A stretch of DNA of 34,794 nt, taken from assembly GCA_045615765.1 (NCBI GenBank), contig JAZLFM010000005.1, forward strand, positions 1 to 34,794. The letters are read 5' to 3'. Position numbers and translations under genes: made by a program. The notes beneath the pieces were generated by a model. The model was given only the letters and a program-made list of their open reading frames with translations. It was not told where the DNA came from and did not search any database. The stretch comes from UBA1715 sp045615765 (GTDB lineage Bacteria > Bacteroidota > Bacteroidia > Bacteroidales > UBA1715). This document shows positions 16,434 through 25,894 of this stretch, piece by piece; the stretch's first letter is position 1; each line of letters starts with the position of its first letter.

Positions 16434-19337
16434 ATGAGAAAAATTACGATATATTTTCTTCTTGCGTTTTTGTTTTCAGCTTGTTCTCGCACTATTCCTA
16501 CAACTGATGTGTCAGATGGTCGTATAGTGATTTCCTTGAATACTGATTGGAAATTTGCATTAGGACATTCATACGATCGTGATAAGGATTTTAAGAATGG
16601 AACCTCATATTTCTCGTATGTAACCAAAGCGGGCTATGGCGATGGACCTGCAGCAAAAAACTTTGACGACAGAATGTGGAGGACTGTAAATGTACCACAT
16701 GATTGGTGTGTGGAATTACCATTCTCAGAAAAAGGAAGCGTAAGTCATGGCTCAAAGGCTATCGGTCGTAATTTTCCGGAAAATAGTGTGGGGTGGTACC
16801 GAAAAACATTTTTTGTTGATTCTGCAGATTTAGGGAAAAAAATATCTATTGAATTCGAAGGCGTTTTTCGTGATTCAAAAGTTTGGTGTAATGGATTTTA
16901 TTTGGGAAATGAACCAAGTGGATACATGGGCTTTTCTTATGATTTGACAGAGTATTTGAATTATGGCGCAGAAAATATTATCGCTGTTCGTGCCGATGCC
17001 TCATTTGAGGAAGGTTGGTTTTACGAAGGTGCCGGAATCTATAGAAATGTGAATCTTATTATAACGAATCCTTTACATGTCGCTCGTTATGGAACATTTA
17101 TTACAACAGATAAAATCTCGGATTCTAAGGCTGAATTAACTTCTAGGATAAAGGTTGTAAATGAATCAAATGAATCTACAACATTCATAGTTGTAGAAAA
17201 GATTAATAATCCTAATGAGGCCTGTAAAAACACAGAAAAAAGAGATTCTCAGGTTCAGAAGCAATCAAAAATTATACAACTTGCTCCTCATAGTTCTACA
17301 GAGGTTGTTTTACAGTATTCAATTTCCGATCCTTTGTTGTGGAATGTGTGGGACGAAGGCTTTCCGTACTTGTATCGAAGTGATGTATGTGTGTATGATG
17401 TAAAAAAAGAAAAAGTAGTAGATACCTATCAAACTCAATTTGGAATACGTATGGTTGCATTTGATGCGGATAAAGGTTTACATATAAATGGGAAGCCGGT
17501 AAAAGTTCGAGGTGTTTGTTTGCATCAAGATCATGCTGGTGTTGGTGTTGCTGTTACTCCATCATTACAAGAATATCGTGTAAGAAAGATGATGAGTATG
17601 GGCTGTAATGCAATTCGTACATCTCATAATCCTCCTGCACCAGATTTCTTAGATGCGTGCGATAGAATGGGAGTGTTGGTAATGGACGAATTACGATTAA
17701 TGGGAATAAATCAAGAACATAAAAAGAATATAGAACAATTACTTTTGCGTGACAGAAACCATCCAAGTGTGTTTATTTGGTCGTTAGGAAATGAAGAGTG
17801 GGCTATTGAAGGAAATGAAACAGGTGCACGAATTGCGAAAAATATGGAACAATATGCACATTTATTTGATTCATCAAGAGCATTCACAATTGCAACAAGC
17901 GGTGGTTGGGATACTGGTATAGGTGCCGCAACCGAGATTTTTGGCGTAAATTATCTTAGTCATGGTGATGTACTTGCTCATAAAAAGAAGTTTCCTCATC
18001 AACCGATGATTGGAACAGAAGAAGGTAATACCGAACGTACTCGTGGAATTTATCAATCAAATCACGAGAACTGTTGGATGGAGCGCACGCAAATTCATAA
18101 TGACTATGGTATGCGTAATGCATGGAAGTTTTATGATTCTTTAAGTTGGGCTTCGGGTTTATTCTATTGGACAGGTTTAGATTATCGTGGTGAACCAACG
18201 CCGTATGAATATCCTGCTGTTATTTCTCAGTTTGGAATTACTGACTTGTGTGGTTTCGAAAAAGATAATTTCTATTATCTAAAATCGTGGTGGACTAAAG
18301 ATGTAGTATTACATATTGCTTCAAATTGGGATTATAAGGAAGGTACGGATTCGGTAGATGTGATAGTCTATTCAAATTGTCCACAGGTTGAATTATTCGT
18401 AAATGAAAAATCTATGGGAATTCAACAAATTGCAAAAAATGATTTTGCAACTTGGAAATTGAAATATGTTCCAGGAACAATTTCTGCCGTTGGTTATAAC
18501 GAAAAGGGTGAACGAATGTGTGGAAAAGGTGATGGGAAAAGTTTTGGGACTTCTCTTGTAAATGGAATAGTAAAGGCTACAAATTTAAAAATGCAGGTGA
18601 CAGAAGGAAACGATGTTGCTATTGTAAATGTGTATGCTTTGAATTCCAATAATGAAATTGATATTACTGCAAATAATCAAGTGTATTTTACTGTAGATGG
18701 TGATGTAGATATGGTGTATGTTGGAAATGGCAATCCATCAAGTCATGAAATTGAAGCTTTTTATGCAGAAAACGTGGTTTCTCAAATCGTAGGATTAAAG
18801 GAATGTACAGTTCCAAATCTTGAAAATAGAAAAGAAATAGGTTCCGATTATAATTATTCTTCTTGGATTCCTGCTTTTTCTGTAGAACCAGATACACGCC
18901 ATTGGGATGTGTATGAAGATTCGTTGAAAGTGATTCGCGGTACATTTAATATTGAAAAATTTGATCAAAATATGACTGTAACATTGTTTGCAAAAAGTAT
19001 TCTTGATCGGCAGACTATTTATGTGAATGGCCATAAGTTACAAGAAAATATACAGAGAGCTGATATGCTTGATGCAATCCAAATACCTTTAAAATATTTA
19101 CATTCAGGTAAGAACGAATATGTAGTTACAGGACAGAAGTTTCGTAAAAAATATATTTACGATGAACCAAATCGTGAACCGGGAAGTGTACAGATTCAAT
19201 ATCCAATGCCACAGACTTCTCGTTCTTTGTTTAATGGATATGCACAACTGATTGTGAAGCCAAAACAAAATGGTAAATCTATTCAAATCACTGCGAAGGC
19301 GGAAGGATTACTGATGGATTCGGTGATAATCAAATAA
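16434..19337 (+). CDS. GH2 family glycoside hydrolase lipoprotein (beta-galactosidase-like)
   Basis: A 967-residue predicted lipoprotein: signal MRKITIYFLLAFLFSAC with lipobox Cys17. GH2 domains in order: sugar-binding jelly roll (about 30-215; NVPHDWCVELPF, GVFRDSKVWCNGFYLG), immunoglobulin-like domain (about 220-340) and TIM barrel (about 345-625). The barrel contains VRGVCLHQDH and RTSHNPPAPDFLDACDRMG. The acid/base is in IWSLGNEEW (Glu454), and the likely nucleophile is Glu529 in PMIGTEEG. A DUF4982-like beta-sandwich and further beta domains fill the C-terminus. Length and domains fit Bacteroidota beta-galactosidases acting at the cell envelope on glycan side chains; exact substrate specificity cannot be read. 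It is directly followed by a GH31 gene in the same orientation, each with its own -7 element. Confidence 0.93.
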   Translation: MRKITIYFLLAFLFSACSRTIPTTDVSDGRIVISLNTDWKFALGHSYDRDKDFKNGTSYFSYVTKAGYGDGPAAKNFDDRMWRTVNVPHDWCVELPFSEKGSVSHGSKAIGRNFPENSVGWYRKTFFVDSADLGKKISIEFEGVFRDSKVWCNGFYLGNEPSGYMGFSYDLTEYLNYGAENIIAVRADASFEEGWFYEGAGIYRNVNLIITNPLHVARYGTFITTDKISDSKAELTSRIKVVNESNESTTFIVVEKINNPNEACKNTEKRDSQVQKQSKIIQLAPHSSTEVVLQYSISDPLLWNVWDEGFPYLYRSDVCVYDVKKEKVVDTYQTQFGIRMVAFDADKGLHINGKPVKVRGVCLHQDHAGVGVAVTPSLQEYRVRKMMSMGCNAIRTSHNPPAPDFLDACDRMGVLVMDELRLMGINQEHKKNIEQLLLRDRNHPSVFIWSLGNEEWAIEGNETGARIAKNMEQYAHLFDSSRAFTIATSGGWDTGIGAATEIFGVNYLSHGDVLAHKKKFPHQPMIGTEEGNTERTRGIYQSNHENCWMERTQIHNDYGMRNAWKFYDSLSWASGLFYWTGLDYRGEPTPYEYPAVISQFGITDLCGFEKDNFYYLKSWWTKDVVLHIASNWDYKEGTDSVDVIVYSNCPQVELFVNEKSMGIQQIAKNDFATWKLKYVPGTISAVGYNEKGERMCGKGDGKSFGTSLVNGIVKATNLKMQVTEGNDVAIVNVYALNSNNEIDITANNQVYFTVDGDVDMVYVGNGNPSSHEIEAFYAENVVSQIVGLKECTVPNLENRKEIGSDYNYSSWIPAFSVEPDTRHWDVYEDSLKVIRGTFNIEKFDQNMTVTLFAKSILDRQTIYVNGHKLQENIQRADMLDAIQIPLKYLHSGKNEYVVTGQKFRKKYIYDEPNREPGSVQIQYPMPQTSRSLFNGYAQLIVKPKQNGKSIQITAKAEGLLMDSVIIK

Positions 19338-19408
19338 AAAAACTTGATTGTTTTATTACGGCTATTTAATTCGTCCAATTAATTCCTTTTATTTCAGTAC
19401 AAACAGTA

Positions 19409-19435
19409 TTTGTTTGGTATATTTTAATATCTTTG
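19409..19435 (+). promoter_or_regulatory. Bacteroidota promoter for the GH31 gene
   Basis: A -7 element TATCTTTG (19428-19435) with two candidate -33 TTTG words (19409-19412 and 19413-19416). The spacer from the first is 15 bases, a little short. The element ends 15 bases before the ATG at 19451. This also argues against the upstream TTG at 19433 as start, because it lies inside the -7 element. Confidence 0.6.
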
Positions 19436-19450
19436 TGTAAAATAAACAAT

Positions 19451-22315
19451 ATGAAACATATATTTAAGTTTGCCGGACTTTTTTGTGCTGGCTTTTTAGC
19501 TATGACAAGTTGTTCAAAGAATTACGAAAAAACAGATTCGGGAATTATTGTTACGAAAGATTCGTTGCAAATTCGTTTGCAGGTGGTCAATTCTGACATT
19601 ATTCGTGTAACCAAAACGGTTGATAAAGCATTTTCTACGAAAGAAAGTTTAATCGTATTGCCTCAATCGAAATATAGTGATTGGACAGTGTCGGAGAATG
19701 ATGACAATATTATTGTTGCTACGCCAACTTTAAAGGCAACTGTGTTGCCAGATGGAAATGTGGTATTTACTGATATTGATGGTTCAGTTCTTTTACAAGA
19801 AAAAGAACAATCTTTCGAGCATGTTGATTCGTTCCCTTGGTTGAATCATGCCGATCAGGATGTTCACGAACATTGTGTGGCAAAGGATTGCAAAGATTCA
19901 TATTATCGTATTATGCAACGTTTTGATTCTCCTGATGATGAGGCGTTTTATGGTTTAGGTGGACATCAACATGGTATGATGAACTATAAAGGTAAGGATG
20001 TTGAATTGGCTCAACATAATATGGTTCCTTGTATTCCATTCTTGTATTCCAATAAAAATTATGGTATTCTTTGGGATAATTATTCTATTACTCGTTTTGG
20101 CGATACTCGCGAATATCAACAAATTACAGATTTGAATTTGTATGATAAAAATGGCAACGAGGGTGGATTAACAACAACTTATACTGTTGACGGAGAAAAA
20201 CTACAAATTGAACAAGTTGAATCGAAAGTTGACTATGCATTCTTGTCTTCGGATGGAACTCGTAGTAATATCACTGATTCTACAATATTGCATGTGTTAA
20301 GTCATCATGACGGAAAAATTGTTTGGGAAGGTCAAATATCGTCTGACCAAGCTGGGTTACATAAATTTTTATTGTATGGATCAAGTTATTTCAAGTTGTG
20401 GGTTGACGGAAATTTGATTATGGATAAATGGCGCCAGAATTGGAATCCTTGGTCTAATCCGTTTGCAATTCAAATGAATGCAAACGAAAAACACTCCATA
20501 AAAATTGAGTGGAATACAAATTCTGGATATTTGGGATTAACTCACTTGACTCCAAATCCTGACCAAGATATGTTGACGCTTTCGTCGGAGGCTGGTGATG
20601 AAATTGACTACTATTTTGTTCGTGGTAATTCTGCTGATGAAGTAGTTTCAGGTTACAGAAAGTTAACAGGTAAGGCTACGATAGTTCCAAAGTGGGCTAT
20701 GGGGTTCTGGCAAAGTCGTCAGCGTTATCAAACAGCAGACGAAATACTTAATACGGTGAAAACATTCCGTGAAAAACACATTCCTCTTGATAATATTGTG
20801 CTTGATTGGCATTATTGGCCAACTGACGGTTGGGGCACACAGACATTTGACTCTATTCGTTTTGCAGATCCAAAAGGAATGGTTGATTCTTTGCACAATG
20901 CCTATAATGCTCGTATTATGATTTCTGTATGGCCAAAATTTTATGCTCATACCGATAATTATAAAAAGATGAACGAAAAAGGCTACATTATGACTCATAA
21001 TGTAGATATGAAGCGTAAGGATTGGGTTGCTGAAGGATTCTTGAATGGTTGGTATGATGTGTTTAATCCTGGTGCTCGCGATATGTTTTGGGAAACAATT
21101 ACAAGCATCTATGATAAAGGCTTCGATGCTTGGTGGCTTGATGCTACGGAACCAGATATGCATTCGAATATCTCTGTGGCAGATAGAAAAGTTGATATGA
21201 CACCAAATATGCGTGGTAATGGCGAACGTATGTTTAATGCGTATGCAACAATGCAGGCAAAAGGTGTGTACGAAAATCAACGTAAAACTGATAACGACAA
21301 ACGTGTCTTCATTTTAACTCGTTCTGCTTTTGCAGGTTTACAACATTATGGCGCAGCAAACTGGAGTGGTGACATTGTTGCTCGTTGGAGTGATTTAAAA
21401 GATCAAGTGGCACACGGAACAAACTTTTCGATTGCCGGTGTTCCTTTCTGGACTATGGACATTGGTGGCTTCTCGGTTGAAGACCGTTACAATAACGGAA
21501 AAATGACTGCAGAAAACGAACAAGAATGGAAAGAATTGGAGACTCGTTGGTATCAATTTGGTGCGTTCTGTCCTTTGTATCGCTCACACGGAGAATATCC
21601 GTATCGTGAAGTATTTAATGTTGCAAATGAAAATGAACCGACATATCAGTCAATTGTGTATTATACGAATCTTCGATATAAAATGATGCCATATATTTAT
21701 TCGTTGGCAGGAATGACATATCATAAAGATTATACGATTATGCGTCCATTGGTAATGGATTTCACGACAGATAAGAATGCCTTGAATTGTAATGACCAAT
21801 ATATGTTCGGACCTTCGTTGTTGATTTGTCCAGTTTCTGAATATAAAGCTCGTAGCAGAAAGGTTTACTTGCCACAGTCAGCTGGTTGGTACGATTTCAA
21901 TACTTGCAAATTCTTTGCTGGAGGACAAGAAATTGTTGCTGAAGCTCCATACGAACGTATTCCTGTATTTGTGAAAGCTGGTTCTATTATTCCAACAGGA
22001 AAGTCTATGGAATTTACAAATCAATATTCTGACGATGAATTAACAATCTATGTATATGCCGGTGCTGATGGTGAATTTACATTGTATTCGGATGAATCAA
22101 CAAACTACAATTACGAAAAAGGCGCGTTTGCAATGGTTCCTATGAAATATAATGATGCCGAAAAAACTTTGACAATTGCTGATCGACAAGGTTCTTACAA
22201 TGGAATGGTTGAAAAACAGAAAATAAATGTCATTTATATAGAAAAAGAATTGAGAAAAGATATCCTATTTACTGTTGATTATGCTGGAAAAGAAGTTTCA
22301 ATATCGTTGAAATAG
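19451..22315 (+). CDS. GH31 glycoside hydrolase lipoprotein with PA14 insert (alpha-xylosidase-like)
   Basis: 954 residues from the ATG at 19451. The signal MKHIFKFAGLFCAGFLAMTSC places a lipidated Cys at 21. An N-terminal GH31 beta-sandwich is followed by a PA14 module (about 275-375; HKFLLYGSSYFKLWVDGNLI) inserted before the catalytic barrel. Catalytic residues: Asp564 in WWLDATEPD as nucleophile and Asp641 in NWSGDI as acid/base. C-terminal beta domains follow (LICPVSEYKARSRKVYLP). A PA14 insert in GH31 is known from Bacteroides alpha-xylosidases of xyloglucan loci, so alpha-xylosidase activity on oligosaccharides is the leading guess, with alpha-glucosidase as alternative. Its GH2 neighbour could remove the galactose that caps xylose side chains. 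A strong terminator follows. Confidence 0.93.
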   Translation: MKHIFKFAGLFCAGFLAMTSCSKNYEKTDSGIIVTKDSLQIRLQVVNSDIIRVTKTVDKAFSTKESLIVLPQSKYSDWTVSENDDNIIVATPTLKATVLPDGNVVFTDIDGSVLLQEKEQSFEHVDSFPWLNHADQDVHEHCVAKDCKDSYYRIMQRFDSPDDEAFYGLGGHQHGMMNYKGKDVELAQHNMVPCIPFLYSNKNYGILWDNYSITRFGDTREYQQITDLNLYDKNGNEGGLTTTYTVDGEKLQIEQVESKVDYAFLSSDGTRSNITDSTILHVLSHHDGKIVWEGQISSDQAGLHKFLLYGSSYFKLWVDGNLIMDKWRQNWNPWSNPFAIQMNANEKHSIKIEWNTNSGYLGLTHLTPNPDQDMLTLSSEAGDEIDYYFVRGNSADEVVSGYRKLTGKATIVPKWAMGFWQSRQRYQTADEILNTVKTFREKHIPLDNIVLDWHYWPTDGWGTQTFDSIRFADPKGMVDSLHNAYNARIMISVWPKFYAHTDNYKKMNEKGYIMTHNVDMKRKDWVAEGFLNGWYDVFNPGARDMFWETITSIYDKGFDAWWLDATEPDMHSNISVADRKVDMTPNMRGNGERMFNAYATMQAKGVYENQRKTDNDKRVFILTRSAFAGLQHYGAANWSGDIVARWSDLKDQVAHGTNFSIAGVPFWTMDIGGFSVEDRYNNGKMTAENEQEWKELETRWYQFGAFCPLYRSHGEYPYREVFNVANENEPTYQSIVYYTNLRYKMMPYIYSLAGMTYHKDYTIMRPLVMDFTTDKNALNCNDQYMFGPSLLICPVSEYKARSRKVYLPQSAGWYDFNTCKFFAGGQEIVAEAPYERIPVFVKAGSIIPTGKSMEFTNQYSDDELTIYVYAGADGEFTLYSDESTNYNYEKGAFAMVPMKYNDAEKTLTIADRQGSYNGMVEKQKINVIYIEKELRKDILFTVDYAGKEVSISLK

Positions 22316-22337
22316 AAATTTCTCTATGATAATTAGA

Positions 22338-22367
22338 AAAAGCCCAAAGATTTCTTTGGGCTTTTTT
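22338..22367 (+). terminator. Intrinsic terminator after the GH31 gene
   Basis: Stem AAAGCCCAAA / TTTGGGCTTT around a GATTTC loop, followed by a run of T, about 25 bases after the stop. GC core of four consecutive pairs and a near-symmetric A/T flank allow weak function in both directions. Confidence 0.88.
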
Positions 22368-22398
22368 GTTTATTCGTTTACTGATTGAATATAAAATG

Positions 22399-22406
22399 TA
22401 TATTTG
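22399..22406 (+). promoter_or_regulatory. Bacteroidota -7 promoter element for the glycosyltransferase gene
   Basis: TATATTTG matches TAnnTTTG and ends 32 bases before the ATG at 22439. No well-placed -33 word. Confidence 0.4.
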
Positions 22407-22438
22407 CCAAGGGAACATCCCGTTTAGTGATTTAGAAT

Positions 22439-23377
22439 ATGCAAATTTCAATTGTAATATCTCTTTTAAACGAAGAAGAATCGTTAAAAGAACTTATGGA
22501 GTGGATTCATAAGGTAATGACAGCACATAATTTTTCGTATGAAGTCATTTTTGTTGATGATGGAAGTACAGACAATTCTTGGAATGTAATCACAGAAATG
22601 TCTGCACAGTACGAACAGATAAAAGCGATAAAATTCCGTAGAAATTATGGCAAATCTGCAGGCTTGTATAAAGGATTTGAAAAAGCTGAAGGTGATGTTG
22701 TTATTACCATGGATGCCGATTTACAAGATTCTCCAGATGAAATACCGGAATTGTACCGTATGATTACGGAAGAAGGGTATGATTTGGTTTCAGGTTGGAA
22801 GAAAAAACGTTATGATCCGGTTCTTACAAAGAATTTGCCTAGCAAGTTGTATAATGCAACAGTGCGCATGATGTCGGGCATAAAATTGCATGATTTTAAC
22901 TGTGGCTTAAAGGCTTATAAGAAGAAAGTCGTGAAAAGCATAGAAGTGTACGGCGATATGCATCGATATATTCCGGTACTAGCAAAATGGGCTGGTTTCA
23001 AGAAAATAGGAGAGAAGGTTGTGCTTCACCAAGAACGTAAATATGGTGTGTCTAAATTTGGTTTGGAACGTTTTGTTCGTGGCCCGCTAGATTTGATGTC
23101 GGTAATGTTTATTTCTAAATTTGGTAAACGTCCGATGCACTTTTTTGGTGGAATAGGAATGATCTGTTTCTTGATAGGATTCGCGATATTAATCTATTTG
23201 TCGTATATGAAATTTTTCGCATTGCAATATCATATGACAGAACGTCCGTTGTTCTATTTTGGCATTGTTTGCTTAATATTGGGTGTTCAGCTGTTTTCGA
23301 CGGGTTTTATTGCTGAAATGATTTCTCGCTTCTCATCCAATAGAAATGAATATCTATGCGATGAGTTTATAAAATAA
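22439..23377 (+). CDS. GT2 glycosyltransferase, DPMS/GtrB-like, membrane-anchored
   Basis: A 312-residue protein. The N-terminal GT-A domain shows SIVISLLNEEESLKEL, VDDGSTDNSW, FRRNYGKSAGLYKGFEKA and the metal-binding MDADLQD. Two C-terminal transmembrane helices follow (about 232-256 and 270-292). This is the layout of dolichol-phosphate-mannose-synthase-like and GtrB/ArnC/YfdH bacterial enzymes, which move a sugar from a nucleotide donor onto undecaprenyl phosphate at the inner membrane. The sugar and the pathway (glycan modification, lipid A or O-glycosylation) are not evident, and no partner translocase or acceptor gene is next to it. It is flanked by terminators on both sides, so it is probably monocistronic. 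Confidence 0.92.
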   Translation: MQISIVISLLNEEESLKELMEWIHKVMTAHNFSYEVIFVDDGSTDNSWNVITEMSAQYEQIKAIKFRRNYGKSAGLYKGFEKAEGDVVITMDADLQDSPDEIPELYRMITEEGYDLVSGWKKKRYDPVLTKNLPSKLYNATVRMMSGIKLHDFNCGLKAYKKKVVKSIEVYGDMHRYIPVLAKWAGFKKIGEKVVLHQERKYGVSKFGLERFVRGPLDLMSVMFISKFGKRPMHFFGGIGMICFLIGFAILIYLSYMKFFALQYHMTERPLFYFGIVCLILGVQLFSTGFIAEMISRFSSNRNEYLCDEFIK

Positions 23378-23395
23378 ATTTTTATGAGATTTTGG

Positions 23396-23422
23396 AAAAG
23401 ACGCTTTGTGGCGTCTTTTTTT
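23396..23422 (+). terminator. Intrinsic terminator after the glycosyltransferase gene
   Basis: Stem AAAAGACGC (23396-23404) / GCGTCTTTT with a 6-base loop TTTGTG and a T tail, 19 bases after the stop. The remaining spacer to 23563 is AT-rich and shows no gene. Confidence 0.88.
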
Positions 23423-23563
23423 ATGTCTTTTTGTAATGGTGATTGTCGTATTAGACTTGTTTAATTCTTACGATCATCAAACGATGATTCGTCCCAAAGG
23501 AAATAAAGAAACGATAGTATTGGAGATTTTGTGAATCGGTCGTTATAATTTCGAAATAAAATT

Positions 23564-23571
23564 TATCTTTG
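23564..23571 (+). promoter_or_regulatory. Bacteroidota -7 promoter element for phosphofructokinase-murI
   Basis: TATCTTTG, exact consensus, ends 26 bases before the ATG at 23598. An out-of-frame ATG at 23591 lies between. No clear -33 word. Confidence 0.55.
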
Positions 23572-23597
23572 TAGTGTAATCAAAAAAACAATGGATT

Positions 23598-24911
23598 ATG
23601 GATTTCACTATTAAAACATTAGGTGCGTGTAAGATAAAATCACCTTTAAAACTTTCTAAGGTTACAGGCGACGGAATGTACGATTATGTTAATGATGGAG
23701 AACGTATTTTATATTCTTCTTCTTTGACAGAAGTTGAAAATTGTATAAAAAACGGACAACCACTTTCGTCTTTCGAAAAACCAGGACCTAAGGAATATAT
23801 ATATTTTGAACCATCGAAGACAAAAGTTGCAATAATCACTTGCGGTGGTCTATGCCCAGGTTTAAATAACGTGATTCGTGGTTTGGTTACTCACTTATGG
23901 CATCGTTATGGTGTAACAAATATTGTTGGTATTCAATATGGTTATGCTGGTTTGAATCCAGATAGTGGTATCCCATTCGTTACATTAACTCCTGAATTAG
24001 TGGACGATATCCACAAAGATGGTGGTTCAATGCTTGGTTCGTCTCGTGGCGAGCAACCTATCGAAGCTGTTGTTGATACATTGGAACGTAATAACATAAA
24101 TATCTTGTTCTGCGTCGGTGGTGACGGAACATTGCGTGGCGCACATGCCATTTATGAGGAAATCACTAAACGTGGTTTGAAAATATCTGTTGCCGGTGTT
24201 CCAAAAACTATTGATAACGATATCAATTACATAGAAAAATCATTTGGCTTTGAATCGGCTTTTGCTGCTGCTCAAAGTATTATCTTGAATTCACATTATG
24301 AAGCGAAAGGTGCACAAAACGGTGTGTCTCTTGTTAAATTAATGGGTCGTGATTCTGGATTTATTGCAGCAAGTACAGCTTTGGCGGTACCAGATGTGAA
24401 TTTCTGCTTGATTCCAGAAATGGAGTTCTCTTTGGAAAACGAAAAGGGAACGGGTTTCTTAAATGTGTTGGAAAAACGTTTGGAACGTAAAAGTCATGCT
24501 GTGGTTGTTGTGGCAGAAGGAGCAGGACAACAATTCTTCAAAGGTGAACGTAAAAAAGATGCTTCTGGAAACATTTTGCATGAAGATATCGGTGTGTATT
24601 TGAAGAATCAAATTACCGATTATTTCAAAAAGAAAAATATTCCTATCTGCGTGAAATATATCGATCCAAGTTACATTATCCGCAGTATTCCAGCAAATGC
24701 AAACGATAGCAAATTCTGCGAACAGTTGACTCACAACGCAGTACATGCTGCAATGGCTGGTCGTACTGATTTTGTTGTTGGTAACTGGAATGGATCTTTC
24801 ACTTTGTTGCCAATAGAAGCTGCTACTTCACAACGTAAGAAAGTTAATCTTGAAGGCGAATTCTGGTGGAGTGTTGTTGAGGCAACAGGTCAACCAATGG
24901 ATATGAAATAA
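23598..24911 (+). CDS. pfkA: 6-phosphofructokinase, long PFK-A family type
   Basis: A 437-residue protein of the PFK-A superfamily, longer than the ~320 residues of Escherichia coli PfkA. Motifs: GGLCPGLNNVIRG, GGDGTLRGA (Gly177) and PKTIDNDI (Lys203, catalytic Asp206). The two positions that usually separate phosphoryl donors disagree with the simple rule. Gly177 is the residue of ATP enzymes, while the Lys in PKTIDND is the residue of PPi enzymes. This pairing is known in the group with plant ATP-PFK and TP0108-like bacterial enzymes, which use ATP, so ATP is favoured. It phosphorylates fructose 6-phosphate in glycolysis. The stop overlaps the murI ATG by one base (TAATG). Confidence 0.92.
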   Translation: MDFTIKTLGACKIKSPLKLSKVTGDGMYDYVNDGERILYSSSLTEVENCIKNGQPLSSFEKPGPKEYIYFEPSKTKVAIITCGGLCPGLNNVIRGLVTHLWHRYGVTNIVGIQYGYAGLNPDSGIPFVTLTPELVDDIHKDGGSMLGSSRGEQPIEAVVDTLERNNINILFCVGGDGTLRGAHAIYEEITKRGLKISVAGVPKTIDNDINYIEKSFGFESAFAAAQSIILNSHYEAKGAQNGVSLVKLMGRDSGFIAASTALAVPDVNFCLIPEMEFSLENEKGTGFLNVLEKRLERKSHAVVVVAEGAGQQFFKGERKKDASGNILHEDIGVYLKNQITDYFKKKNIPICVKYIDPSYIIRSIPANANDSKFCEQLTHNAVHAAMAGRTDFVVGNWNGSFTLLPIEAATSQRKKVNLEGEFWWSVVEATGQPMDMK

Positions 24912-25738
24912 TGTCGGAACGACGATTTAATATAGGCGTTTTTGATTCTGGTTTCGGCGGGTTGTCTATTTTGAAAGAAATCCGTCGTGTTTTACCGGAT
25001 TATTCCTACATCTATCTTGGTGACAATGCTCGTGCTCCGTATGGAACACGCTCGTTCGATACAGTGTATAAATACACTTTGCAAGCGGTGGCGAAATTGT
25101 TCGAAATGGATTGTAATCTTGTAATTCTTGCTTGTAATACCGCGTCGGCAAAAGCGTTGCGTAATATTCAACAGAAAGATTTACAGAAATTTGGCCCAGA
25201 TAAGCGTGTGTTGGGAATTATACGCCCATGTACGGAATTGGCGAATACATTCACAAAAAATAAAAATATAGGCATTGTAGCTACAAAAGGTACCGTTACT
25301 TCGCAATCGTATGAGATAGAAATAGAAAAATTCTATCCTGATTTAACCATTACATCGCATGCTTGTCCTATGTGGGTTCCATTAGTCGAAAATGGTGAAT
25401 ATGCATCGGAAGGTGCCGATTTTTTTGTAAAAAAGGAACTTGATATTTTGTTGGAACAGAATCCAAACATTGATGCCCTTTTGCTAGGATGTACGCATTA
25501 TCCGTTGTTGTTGCCAAAAATCAGAAAATATTTGCCGAATCATATTTCTATTATCCAACAAGGCAATATTGTTGCCGAAAGCCTACAGACATATTTGCAG
25601 AATCATCCAAATATGGAACATACGTTGGTGAAAAATAGTACAATACAGTTTTTTACCACGGATTCATGTGAAACATTTAATACAATAGGTAGCCATTTCT
25701 TGCAAGAAGAAATTCATTCAAAGCATATTAGTTTGTAA
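24911..25738 (+). CDS. murI: Glutamate racemase
   Basis: A 275-residue protein with the paired-cysteine active site of MurI. The N-terminal motif GVFDSGFGGLSIL supplies the catalytic Asp and Ser; Cys75 lies in LACNTAS and Cys194 in LLGCTHYPLL. It interconverts L- and D-glutamate to supply D-Glu for peptidoglycan in the cytoplasm. The length is typical. Start overlaps the phosphofructokinase stop by one base, linking glycolysis and cell-wall precursor genes in one transcript; this pairing looks incidental. No terminator hairpin was recognised between it and the aldolase gene. Confidence 0.96.
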   Translation: MSERRFNIGVFDSGFGGLSILKEIRRVLPDYSYIYLGDNARAPYGTRSFDTVYKYTLQAVAKLFEMDCNLVILACNTASAKALRNIQQKDLQKFGPDKRVLGIIRPCTELANTFTKNKNIGIVATKGTVTSQSYEIEIEKFYPDLTITSHACPMWVPLVENGEYASEGADFFVKKELDILLEQNPNIDALLLGCTHYPLLLPKIRKYLPNHISIIQQGNIVAESLQTYLQNHPNMEHTLVKNSTIQFFTTDSCETFNTIGSHFLQEEIHSKHISL

Positions 25739-25862
25739 AAAAGGAAAAAGACTATCGTTTTGTTATAATAATCAAATGTTTGGGAACAAAATTCATATTA
25801 AATCCCCAATATATTCAAAATATTTTATACATTAGCACCGCAATTATAAACCGAAAGGTTGA

Positions 25863-25870
25863 TAGATTTG
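25863..25870 (+). promoter_or_regulatory. Bacteroidota -7 promoter element for the aldolase gene
   Basis: TAGATTTG fits TAnnTTTG and ends 24 bases before the ATG at 25895. The 156-base spacer from murI is AT-rich. No clear TTTG at -33. Confidence 0.5.
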
Positions 25871-25894
25871 TTTAACAATTTTAAACTATAAAAA

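Noticed and set aside
19433..19450. TTG start for the GH31 protein six codons upstream
   Set aside because: It lies inside the TATCTTTG promoter element; the ATG at 19451 begins a clean lipoprotein signal peptide.
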